A stretch of DNA of 64,000 bases, taken from assembly GCA_037783415.1 (NCBI GenBank), contig JAZGTN010000015.1, forward strand, positions 4,413,001-4,477,000. The letters are read 5' to 3'. The notes beneath the pieces were generated by a model. The model was given only the letters and a program-made list of their open reading frames with translations, was not told where the DNA came from and ran no database searches. Made by a program: the position numbers and the translations under genes. This document shows, one piece after another, positions 1-12,800 of the stretch (its first letter is position 1; every line of letters starts with the position of its first letter). Origin of the DNA: Leptasterias polaris. Taxonomy: Eukaryota > Echinodermata > Asteroidea > Forcipulatida > Asteriidae.

Positions 1-719
1 AAAAGGTCATTCCATGCCAAATCACCTAAAATTCCGAAAGGTTTGGCAGGCTCTGTCTCAGATTTTGCGCATTTTTGTTTAAAGTCTTGGCTCTGTGGCT
101 TTTTGTAAAAAAGTAATTTCACTAAACTTCATACACAGCAATAACCTTAATCGATGCATATTCGTATTTTTGTTTCATTAAAGAGTAGAGAAACAATTTT
201 TTTTCCAAAATTTCATACACATGTAGACTGTATACAAAGTATTATTGGGAAACATTTGAAAATCAGTCAGTAATGTCCCACGTTGTCAAAAAACCACTTG
301 AATTATTAAAAAGGGCCTTTTTACAGGCGGATCCACATTCAGACCCCTGCCAAATACCTATCAAAGAAGTAATTGGTCTTTCCTTATATCAGACCACACA
401 TAATAAATGCACCTACTGTATAACCAATGTAATACAAAAGCAAACGGACATTTCACATAGGCACTAGGGGTCTCAAAAATGACGAAAAATCTTTCCGCAG
501 GCTAAAATGCCAGTTTTTAAAGATGTTCTATGCTTCTTTTGACAGTAGACTCTAGTTGATAGGGTACCAGGTACCCTACGTAGCTACATAGGCCTTTCTT
601 ATCCCCATTTGTTGGCTACACAATAACACATAGTGAATTATGATTAAAACAAAAAAAGCAACACAATTATTGTGGCCGATGACGTCAAGTGAACATGGTC
701 AATATTATAAAAATAATAC
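1..719. other. Gene 1 intron, left edge of window
   Basis: No exon of the PARP catalytic domain was found here on the minus strand. One TGACGTCA palindrome lies at 680-687, outside the large repeat block. The short plus ORFs have no recognisable content. Confidence 0.5.
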
Positions 720-868
720 CTCAATAATTTCGACGACAATACCCACAGATGCCCGAAACGTGGTTTCTACAGCCTTGAACTCGGGACTTCCCGCAGTCAG
801 CTTTACCATTTTGGTTAACTCCCCTTGCCTCATCGGTATCCAGTTGCTTGGGGTTTCAAATCTGGCAG
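720..868 (-). CDS. Gene 1 exon 12: start of PARP catalytic domain
   Basis: Acceptor TTTATGTGCAG|CTG; opens AARFETPSNWIPMRQGELTK, then MVKLTAGSPEFKAVETTFRA and SVGIVVEIIE. This is the N-terminal segment of the ART domain in PARP10/14/15-type enzymes (P-x-x-W-x-PM ... L-x-x-x-SPE-x-x-x-V-x-x-x-F ... I-x-x-I-x-x-I). Donor GAG|GTATTA ends in phase 0. The next exon would begin with the I-x-RIQN motif, as exon A of gene 2 does. It is not found in bases 1-719, so it lies outside the window. Confidence 0.85.
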
Positions 869-3800
869 CTGCACATAAAATGGACAATAAATTTACACTG
901 CAATTTTAACTGAATTACAGCTCAAGTACACCATGAACAAGTAAAACATTTACAGGGTTAGTGTTATCAACTGTTTTGTATCAACTGTATAAGCTGGATG
1001 TTGTTAATGTGACGTTCACACAAGCCCCGGCTCGAGCCCCGGCTTGACACTTGTGTCCTTAAGCAATATACTTGACCATTATTGATGCGTCCTTCAGATG
1101 GGACGTAAAGCCGTTGGTCCCGTGTGTTGTGTAATGTATACGTGAAAGAACCCAGTGCACTTATCGAAAAGAGAAGTTGTTCTCCCCGTTGTTCCTGGTT
1201 TGATTGGCTGCATGTTGCACCACAGCACCCCTTTAAACCATACATGGTGCTATGTAAAAGAAATAGGTCTCATGCTTCCAAACTTAGCTTCACATGTACC
1301 TTGCATGAACAAATACTGAGCGCTTTGATATGCCCCTTGGGGTGTGATAAAGCGCTATATAAAAACCAAGTATTATTATTATTATTGAGATTGGGCCTTA
1401 TGGGTTGATGCAAACAGTTAATCTTGGATTTAGCTTGGTCAGACAGTAATTTTGGAGTGCCTTCTAACCTTCTATCACTCTGTGACTTTAATGTATTTTA
1501 CAAATAATAATAATGTCATGTATAAAAGTAATAGAGATTTAATAGTAAAAACGTGGGTTTTGCAGTTTCACAAATTGTACTTTCCTACTTATTCCAAACT
1601 TCTGCATACTCACAGCTGACACGGTTCAGGTCTACGTGTCGCTTTTAACTAATCTCAAATGAGTCGAAATTTGTTTTTACCTTACACGATGTGTGTTAAA
1701 CACTGTATACTCAGTACTTTCCCGAGTTCTGTGAAACAAATCCACAGGCAAATCACTCGCGGTATCACAATCATCACAGCGGTACCCGCTGCCAATGATT
1801 CGAACCGCCTCTAGCCATTGGGCTAGCTCGGTGGTCTAATGGTAAAGACATCTGCTCTAGCAATGCAAAGGCCGTGGGTTCGAATCCCACCCGAGTGATT
1901 TGCCTGTGGATTTCTTTTCACAAAACTTGGGAAAGTACCGAGTTTACTGTGCTTAACACACATCGTGTAGGGTAAAAACAATTTTCTATTCATTATCCCC
2001 GATGCAAAAAATTACATCTACTCAAATGAGTCATTTGTAAAAAAGTTGGCAAACAGTTGCAAAAGTTTACCACTTTTCAGGTCGACACGATTGACATTTA
2101 TTACACTTCCGTTCAATGTTGCCTGCATCTGTTGGAAGTCAATGATTGCAGTTGTATTTCCAAGATCAAGTCTAACATTTGGCATTTTCTTCTGGAAGGC
2201 CTCCTCTAGGATGGCATTAAAGTCTCCATTAAAGTCTTCCAGACTTGATGGTGTGCCGAACTTCCACTTGACCTGTAGTTTAAACAAATATTAACAGCTT
2301 GATTAAGAGCTTCTCTGCACTCATTGAAATCAATATGCAATACTGATCAAGTTAGAGGGACTCACCAATGGCAATGTCTCACCAAATGAATTGTTAAAGC
2401 AGAACATACCTTCTTGTAAAAAAATAATTAACAGTAAATGTGCTCCTTAAAGGCACAAACTTTCTGATAATTCAAAACTTTCTCTGGGAAATTAGGCCTT
2501 TGTCTACATTCCTTGAGGAAATGGGCGTGACTGCACTCTAGGTTGTTGCCATTTTTATTTTTTATTCGCCCAATAAACGTTCACAAAACTCTGTCTTTGG
2601 GGTCATCCACAATCATACCTGCAACAAACGCACTGCAGAAGCTGATCATTATAGCTCGCCTTTTAAACATCATTACAAATTCAGAAGCCAGGCACTCTCC
2701 CATGCTTTTCGCACACGTCACATTACTATGTGCCCTGTCATGGGATTGTGCACAGACTTGCTTAGTGGATAGTACACTGTGTAGAAGTTTCAATTTGAAG
2801 TGCTTGCTGTGATTGTGGCATTGTTAAACAGACATCAACCAACCTTAGGTAGGGAGCTTGCAGACACCACAAGTAGCTTTGGCAATAAAGGTGGGCCATG
2901 GTTTGTGTGTTTTAGGTCATCATGTTGTCAGTTTGAAGGCTATAATGGGCGTGGTTTCACGCTGATTAGCAAACAACCGAACATAATATCAGCCTGAGGG
3001 GAACTTAAAAGTGCAAGCATATTCCACGTTTTTATAGGGAATAAGCCTCTCACTCCAGCCTTTCTGAGGGGTAGGCTTGATAATGATTTGAAAAAAGCTT
3101 CATACCCCGGGTGTTACGATTTCCCAGACTGCTATAATAGCAGTGCCCTTGCGATAGGATCAAATTGGATCCAACAAGTGCAAACCTCTAAACATTTCAA
3201 GTAATTGTGTCCCTGTAAAACATTAGAATACAAGCTGCTATACTGCAAATGGAATCCTCACTTCAAGTACTCATTGACAATATCCACAGAGCGCCAAGCT
3301 GTACCAAAACATATTTCAATTGTCACAAATTATTGTCTGCACTCACTTCTTTAGAGAAGATTTCGATCCTTTGCTTCTCAATTTCCTTCTTTTGTTTTCT
3401 TGCGAATATCTTTAAAATGTCCAATAAAGCAACCTTGACGTTGTATTTACATCCCTCCACACGGATAAACTTGGCACGACCTTCATAAGGTTCCACGGTC
3501 ACCTAGGGTTGATAGTTCATAGTGTTTGGTAAGCATTCAAAAGGTCTGCTGTGAAGAAATATCAATTTTAAGAATGTAATCCTTGTTTAACCAGTTCGCT
3601 TCGGAGGAGGACGCAACAATGCACAAACTGTTATGCAACACACAGCGGTGGTCTTACCAACTGGCATTCGAGTTTCTGTGCGTCTGTTGGCAGTGGTCAT
3701 GTCAACAGGCCACGCGTGGTGAGTGGTCAGGTCAACAAGCCACGCATGCGTAGTGAAACACTAGTGGATTGCGTGTACACAGGCAACTGTTCATGGAGTC

Positions 3801-6800
3801 CCTTTGTTCATGGTTCAGTGGACACGGTCAAAACTCTTTGGATGGACTTGTGCCCAATGCCTTTTTCCAAGACCTGTTCACTTGCAAGTCTAGATTTTGT
3901 AAAGCAAGGTTCTACTAGATCGCCATGAGCCTCTCTCCGGGATAAAAAAGATAATAAAGTTAACTAGATATAACTTGTTGTTGTATAACAAAAAGAAGGT
4001 GTTCGGAATGACGTTCAATTTGGTCGTAACACATCCCAGTTTGAATACATGTAAGCTACATTTCAGTTTGACCAAGCATACTACTCAGTATATAGATCTT
4101 TAACCTGCACCTTTAAGGTGACGTCATGTCACACAAGATGACGTCATCAATCTAAAACTTCACACCCATGAAGGTCATTATGTACAACAATTTGAAAACG
4201 ATTATCATAAACTTCGCAACAGACATCTAGTAAAAGTGTATTTTTAATTGTTTTCAACATGCCGCTAGAGGGCGTTCTTGACTTTTATGACGGCACTTGT
4301 CTTATTTTGTTAAACCAGACTCTTGCTTGACTATAACACCGTTAAAAAAAACTTCAAAAAGTGTGCCACTTTTAAATTACAAGGCACGTCCCGTTTCTTC
4401 TTGTTTTGACCGGAAGTAGAGGTCAAATCATGTCACGCACACAATAAAAAATGAAGACCTATATTACCTCTATTTATGGATTTACGAGTCTCGGAAAGAA
4501 TTGACTGTACGAACAACCAGCATTATGGGTTAAGGAGTCCAATTTAATAACAAATAAATTATAATTAACTAACATTACTACTTCATAGAAAACGTTACTA
4601 ATTTCTTAATCAGTTGGTCTGCATTACTTAAAGATCACAACCAGGTCATGTAAGACCAACTGATCAAATTAATTTTGGATTACAAAAACGTTTTGTTTAT
4701 ATTTGTTTTATCTTTAAAAACACAATCTAACATTTGAGCAATACTAACTTAGACCGAAATTCTTAATAAATATTTGTTGCTAAGAATACTTTATCTCTAG
4801 CCATCATGGCTTATGTCTGGCACAAAATAAATCTCATATAAATCCCTTAAGTTGTTCCTATAATAGTTGACATATTTTACTTTTGAATATGTCCAAATAG
4901 GCATTTAATTCATGGCACTTTCTTTGCCTTTATCAATCATTTAATACGTGGTAGCTTTCTTACTATCGTAAATGATGAACAACTGCCTCCCAACAGTCCA
5001 AACGCACCCAAGATTCCGACGCCCCAACCTTTCTACCAATATCGAAGTATATCAAAGTACATAGTACATGTAGAGGGTCCTCTACGAGAAAACGGAGGTA
5101 GGTGGGGATGGAGGTGGAAAAGCTACCACCGTTCTCCAAGGGATGTCGAACGAAAGTGAATGCACGTTTCTCTAAGCCTTATGGTTGAAATGCATGGTAA
5201 AAACTCATTGGACTGTAAACCCGCCAATTGTTCGTGTTCGGCCAGATGAATGCCAAATATTACGTAACAGACATATTGAGACACCAGGTAGGTGAAAGCA
5301 TCTAGTTAAGTGAAATCTCACAGTGCCACAACTTTTTAGCAAGCTCGAAACCCGACTCGAGCTCCATAAATCAGATTAACCTTAGCGATTAATCTGGGGT
5401 ATATTTCCGCAAAAAGCAACCGACGGTCTTATTATCTTGATTTGATATGGATTTTGAAAGATTACCATTTTTAATGTTTAAAAACCTTGTAACTTGACAC
5501 CTGATGACGTCATCATGACGGCATTACTGCATAATGGAAGTTTTATTAAGGTCCTAACATGGTGTAAATTTGAATTTGATCAGATATACAGAAGTTAAGA
5601 TTTTTGCTGGGAATTGTTTTTTTGAAGAATTAAACAAAGGCAAACTTTGACCTTCCGGTAAGACTGGAAGTAAAGGTCATGTGAATTTGGCGTTAACTTT
5701 TCAAATGTTGCCCATGTCTTGATCTATCATATGCCTAAATATTATTACTATAGCTTTAATATTCAGAGACATACAGACATTCGCATGAGGTCACTTTTTG
5801 AACTTAAATGGCTTGTAATTTGACACCCGATGACGTCATCATGACGTAACTGAAACGGTTTCATCTCCTAATGGTTATCTAACTACATGTGAGGTTTATA
5901 CGAGCTTGGGAAGTGTGCTTTTGTTTTGAAAGATTAAAATTTGTAATGTTTAAAAACCTTGTAACTTGACACCTAATGACGTCATCATGACGTTATTACT
6001 GCATAATGGAGGTTTTATTAAGGTCCTAACATGGTGAAATTTGAATTTGATCAGATATACAGAAGTAAAGATTTTTGCCAGGAAATGATTTTTTGTTAAG
6101 AATTGCACAAAGGCAAACTTTGATCTTCCGGTACGACCGGAAGTAAAGGTCATGTGAATTTGGCGTTAACTTTTCAAATGTTGCCCGTGTCTTGATCTAT
6201 CATATGCCTAAATATGAGTACTGTAGCTTTAATATTCAGAGACATACAGGCATTGGCATGAGGTCACTTTTTGAACTAGAATGGCCTGTAACTTGACACC
6301 CGATGACGTCATCATGACGAAACTCAAACGGTTTCATCTACTACTGAATATCTAACTATGTGTGAAGTTTCAAGTTTATATGAGCTTGGGAAGTGTACTT
6401 TTGTTAGCGGACAATCGACGGCCAGAAGAAGAAGACGAAGTAAAAACTAGGCATAAGTTTTTGTTGCGAGCACAAAAACAAGGTGTTCGGGAATTGTTTT
6501 CCCCCAGGACCAAGCATTTACTACTCAGTATATAGATCTTGAACCTGCACCTTTAAGGTGACGTCATGTCACACTCGATGACGTCATCGTGGTGTGAACA
6601 AATTTTGTGGATGTAACATATCCCAACTTGGACAACATGCAAAGTTTCAGCTTGATTACCAAAGTCGTTCTGTACTCATAAATCTTGTAACAACTAGCAG
6701 TGGCTCAAATGTAATTGAATTTGGTAAATATGACTATGTTAGAAATGTGTACGATAAGTTTTTTATCAAAAGTTAGTGAATGAGTCTATTTAAAAACAAA

Positions 6801-9800
6801 TTATTCCACAACTAATTTCACAAGAGTTACTTCCTTCCATTGTTTGAACCCAATAAAGTTACCCTTTTCCCGTGCAATTTGGACTTCATGTATTACATAC
6901 TGAAGTACCTACTCATATCACGCATAGAACAGAAGCACCACAATGTCTGTAGCACCAAAATGTCTGTAGCGCCCGCTAGAGTTGACTTTTGAATTGCGAG
7001 TTTATTTACTTAATTGGTTTTTGGACGGCCATTGGATGGAAGTATAATGTTTCTTGATATGATCGGCTGGTTCCCTTTACTTGTTTTAATAATAATCACA
7101 TATGAAATAATCGTGTACGATTTTTCCACAACAAAGCTTACATGTTTAGAATGATAGAACATAAGAATTAAGTGTTTGACGGGCGCGGGCATCGATATGC
7201 ATGCTAGTTTCCATGGTTGTCGCTTTGGAATCAAAACCCAATATTTTTGAATGATTATCCACTTGATTACAATCCTAAAGATGTTATTCAAAATAATAAA
7301 TAAAGCTGCCACACTTCCTGTGTAGACGAATGCAACAATTAAAAAGGCGTTATTTATCGACAAAATTGGACCTGAGTATTTCCCTTCTTTTCTCAGTCTT
7401 ATTTGCAGGGAGAGAACACTATTAATTGGTCAAAAACTAATTAAAAGTATAACAAGGCACTTCCTGTTTCGACCGGAAGTAGAGGTAACGTAATGTCACA
7501 CACACAATAAAAAAATAAAGACCTAATTAAAAATAATCATCTTTTGTTAAAGCCAAATTTGAAAACTGATGACGTCATTATGACGTTAGATAAGTTCTTA
7601 TCGATACATTGGTATTTAGTTATGTACTTTAAATTGTAATTGAAAAACGAAGGTGAACTTACAAAACGTATTGTCAGCAAAAGAGTACAATATTTAATTT
7701 ATTTGAAAGGGCAGAGGGTCAATAATGTCCTTTCATACAGAGCAACATTAATTTTTCGAATTCCTTTCATTTTGGTTGCACATCTTAAAACGAGCCTTTG
7801 AATTACTCACAAGTACAACTATCATGTATGCCACTCAATGAAGTTTTTTATTTTTCAATGGATATTGATTCTATATTTATTAATAAATCGGACTATGCAA
7901 ATCATGTTGACATTATTAAGTTACAATTCTTATAAGTTTTAACAGGTTTTCAAATACTGTGATCTGGCTTCTCATGTATCGGTGCATGATACTTTGATTG
8001 TTCAATACATATGCACTGATGATGATGTCGTTAAAATAAGTCGAGCATAGTGTGAGCTAATGGTTGCAATTTTAAAAATAGCTTGCTTGCTTTTTAGACA
8101 TTAGTCTTCATACAGAACGGTTTGTTAAAATTATAAAATTGAAAGAAAAGACACTTATTATGCAAGATAAAGGCAAGTAATGAAGACGGCAGTTTTAGCT
8201 TCTCGTGAATTTTAACTAATTAAATATTATTAATGAGTTAGTAACTATTTCTACCTGTATGGTGCATCATACACTCGGCAAGGAATTAGGGAATGGAACA
8301 CAACAATGATTATGAAATCTTTCAATGGAGACCATTCGGGTACTGGATGTGTTGTATATTCTGAAGAAGAAAAGAACAATTATATACAAAGTATGACTCA
8401 AAGCAATGTAAGTCAAGCTGAAAGTGAAACTGCTCAATTTCATAAAATTCAAGACTTACTAAAATTCAAGACTTACAACATTTCATGATTATATAATAAT
8501 AATAATAATAATTTATTGAATTTATATTGCGCTCAACAATACAACATATCAGAGTAAAGAAATTACGCAAGAAAAAATTTGTGGAAGGTGCACATTTTGT
8601 TTTTGATGTGAACAACTTATAAACGAAACCTTATTAGGGGAAACTTTATCGAAGGGTTTTCAAATAATTATGTCATAATACAAAATTGACGGAAAACATT
8701 CATCAGTCTGACCATTTTCTGACTATAGTGACACAGCCAACAATCATATCAATCCCTCCATTGCCCAATTCTATCTCTTCGACGTTCATACTAAACGTTC
8801 CTTGGTTTTAAAAACATTTCACCAACGTCACTACTTGATGATACAGGATAAACTTTATAACGTAATTGTGCATTAAATAAAAGAATCATTTTGAAAAGCA
8901 TTGATGTTCACACAAAAACTTACCGTTTTAGTCCCGTGTAGCAACGATAAACACATGCCGTGAGGAGGGTCTGAAGCACCCTTTACGATCCGATGACACA
9001 TCCTTCCTTCTCGGAGTGTGATCAAAACATAACCAATGTTCGTCCTTTTCTGCTTGTATTTTCTCACAAAATTAATAGTCATATGAATCACTGAAGTAGG
9101 TGGCCATCTCAGCGAAACTTCGTCTTTAATTCCATTTTGATCATTAAGCAACGAGAAGGGCGAATAGGGGAACAATTAAACGCTGAATATGAGCGGAATT
9201 CAGATCTATAATGTCAGTACGCCATTGATAAGTTGTAACTACGATGACATGTGGCGTGTCAACTGTACGCTTCAGGGCCAGCAATACACAGTACACAGTC
9301 TTCGTGGACTGCTCAATGTCTTCAATGTCGCAGTGTGTTGGTCCATTGTGGAACGACCAGCTCTGTGTAATCAATTGGTTTTTGGACGGCCATTGGATGG
9401 AAGTATAATGTTTCTTAATATGATCGGCTGGTTCCCTTTATGATCACATATGAAATAATCGTGTACGATTTTTTTTCACAACAATGCTTACATGTTTAGA
9501 ATGATAGAACATAAGAATCAAGTGTTTGACGGGAGCGGGCATCGATCTGCATGCAAATTTCTATGGTATTTGAGTCGCTTTGGAATCAAAACCCAATATT
9601 TTTGAATGATTATCCACTTGATTACAAGCCTAAAGATGTTATTCAAAATAATAAATGAAGTTGCCACCATTCCTGTGTCTATGAATGCAACAAAACGTCA
9701 GCAGCTCTCTGACCGTAGTTTTTATCTAGCGCCCTCTGTGTAAAGGCAGCGCTGATGTAACACATCCCAGCCTAAATACTGTCTTGCAAAGTTTAAGCTT

Positions 9801-12800
9801 GATGCCAAAGTTGTTCTGTACGTATTAGATCTTGTAAAACACTACCTTGGTGGTAATCTAACTTGAAAATTGATGACGTCATGCAGACGTCATCACTTCA
9901 TATTTGATAAATTCATTACCTTTCAAGTTTCAAAAGCCTAGCATTTGTTTGTTTGCATGGACGGCTGTTTTAGAGACTAACAAAGCGTGTTGTCAAAAGC
10001 AGGTTGCGCGAACCTTGAACAGAGACTAGACCACAAGCTTGTTTATTGGACTTTGAACCTTGTGGTTGATTTTCCCACCGGTTCAGATCACGTAGTGTGA
10101 GTGTATCCCGTGGTTTAACAGCGGGACAATAAATACCCGTAATAATTGGTCAATATTTCAATTATTTGTATAAAAAAAGGAATGACGTCATCATCTTGTT
10201 TCTTTAGATTTACATAGTCAATATCACTGTCTTTCAACATGCCAAGTTTCAACTCAGTCGAACTTGTGGTTTTGTAAATACACGGCTTCAAAAAGTAAAC
10301 ACTTAAGGCGGTACCACGTGACACACGATGACGTCATCAATCTAAAACTTCACACATATGTTGTCTGCATGAAGGTCATTATGTATACTAATTTCGAAAC
10401 GGTTATCATAAACTTCGCCACAGACATCTAGTAAAAGTGTATTTGTTATTGTTTTCAACCTGCCGCTAGAGGGCGCTCTTGACTTTTATGACGTCACTTG
10501 TCTTATTTTGTTAAACCAGACTCTTGCTCGACTATAACACCGTTAAAAAAACTTCAAAAAGTGTGCCACTTCTAAATTACAAGGCACTTCCTGTTCCTTC
10601 CTGTTTCGACCGGAAGTAGAGGTCAAGTCATGTCACGCACACAATAAAAAATGAAGACCCATATTACCTCTATATAATCCCGCAAAAAGTAACCGACGGT
10701 CTCTTTATCTTGATTTGATATGGATTTTCAAAGATTACATTTTTTAATTGTAAAAACCTTGTAACTTGACACCTGATGACGTCATTATGACGTAAATGAA
10801 ACGGTTTTGTCTCCTAATGGTTATCTAACTATGATAGAAATTTCAAGTTTATATGAGCTTGGGAAGTGTGCTTTTGTTAGCGGACAGGCGGCGAAGAGAA
10901 GAAGAATCTGAAGAAGTAACTAGACTTAACTTTTTGTTGTAACAAAAAGAAGGTGTTCGGAATGACGTTCAATTTTTGGTTGTAACACATCCCAGTTTGA
11001 ATACTTGTAAGGTACATTTCAGCTTGACCAAGCATTTACTACTCAGTATATAGATCTTGAACCTGCACTTTTAAGGTGACGTCATGTCAGACTTGATGAC
11101 GTCATCGTGGTGTGAACAAATTTGGATACATGCAAAGTTTCAGCTTGATTACCAAAGTCGTTCTGTACTTATAGATCTTGTACGAACCGTATATTGAAAC
11201 ATTTGGTAAACATGACTCTGTTAGAAATTTGTACGATAAGTTGTTATTAAAAGTTAGTGAATGAGTCTATTTAGAAAAAAATTATTCCACAACTACTTTC
11301 ACAAGAGTTACTTCCTTCCATAGTTTGAACCCAATAAAGTTACCCTTTTCCCGTGCAATTTGGACTTAATGTATAACATACTGAAGTACCTACTCATATC
11401 ACGCATAGAACAGAAGCACCACAATGACCTAACTATGTCCCGAGTTTACATTAATCTACTAATCCCAAAATGTCTGTAGCGCCCGCTAGAGTTGACTTTT
11501 GAATTGCGAGTTTATTTACTTAAATGGTTTTTGGACGGCCATTGGATGGAAGTATAATGTTTCTTGATATGATCGGCTGGTTCCCTTTACTTGTTTTTAT
11601 AATGATCACATATGAAATAATCGTGTACGATTTTTTCACAACAAAGCTTACATGTTTAGAATGATAGAACATAAGAATTAAGTGTTTGACGGGTCAATAA
11701 TGTCCTTTCATACAGAGCAATATTAATTTTTCAAATTCCCTTTCATTTTGGTTGCACATCTTAAAACGAGCCTTTGAATTACTCACAAGTACAACTATCA
11801 TGTATGCCACTCACTGAAGTTTTTTATTTTTCAATGGATATTGATTCTTTATTTATTAATAAATCCGACTATATGCAAATCATGTTGACATTATTAAGTT
11901 ACAATTCTTATAAGTTTTAACAGGTTTTCAAATACTGTGATTTGGCTTCTCATGTATCGGTGCATGATACTTTGATTGTTCAATACATATGCACTGATGA
12001 TGATGTCGTTAAAATAAGTCGAGCATAATGTGAGCTGGTTGCATTTTTAAAAATAGCTTGCTTGATTTTTAGACATTAGTCTTCATACAGAACGGTTTGT
12101 TAAATTTATAAAATTGAAAGAAAAGACACTTGTTTTTAAAAATTATGCAGGATAAAGGCAAGTCAAGAAGACGGCAGTTTTAGCTTCTCGTGAATTTTAA
12201 CTAATTAAATATTATTACTATTTCTACCTGTATGGTGCATCATACACTCGGAAAGGAATTAGGGAATGGAACACAACAATGATTATGAAATCTTTCACTG
12301 GAGACCATTCGGGTACTGGATGTGTTGTATATTCTGAAGAAGAAAAAAAAATTATATACAAAGTATGACTCAAAGCAATGTAAGTCAAGCTGAAACTGCT
12401 CAATTTTATAAAATTCAACACTTACTAAAATTCAAGACTTACAACATTTCATGATTATATAATAATAATAATAATAATTTATTGAATTTATATTGCGCTC
12501 AACAATACAACATATCAGAGTAAAGAAATTACGCAAGAAAAAATTAGTGGAAGGTGCACATCTTGTTTTTGATGTGAACAACTTATAAACGAAACCTTAT
12601 TAGGGGAAACGTTATCGAAGGGTTTTCAAATGTCATAATACAAAGTTGACGGAAAACATTCATCAGTCTGACCATTTTCTGACTATAGCGACACAGCCAA
12701 CAATCATACCAATCCCTCCATTGCCCAATTCTATCTCTTCGACGTTCATACTAAACGTTCCTTGGTTTTAAAAACATTTCACCAACGTCACCACTTGATG

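Noticed and set aside
1825..1896. Functional tRNA gene
   Set aside because: A and B boxes are good, but the anticodon arm does not form a proper 5-bp stem with a 7-nt loop, and the sequence lies inside a palindromic repeat.
8873..9175. Protein-coding gene in the repeat block
   Set aside because: Copies at 12852, 17760 and 39600 are frameshifted relative to each other and no domain is recognisable. Kept only as a possible captured-exon finding.
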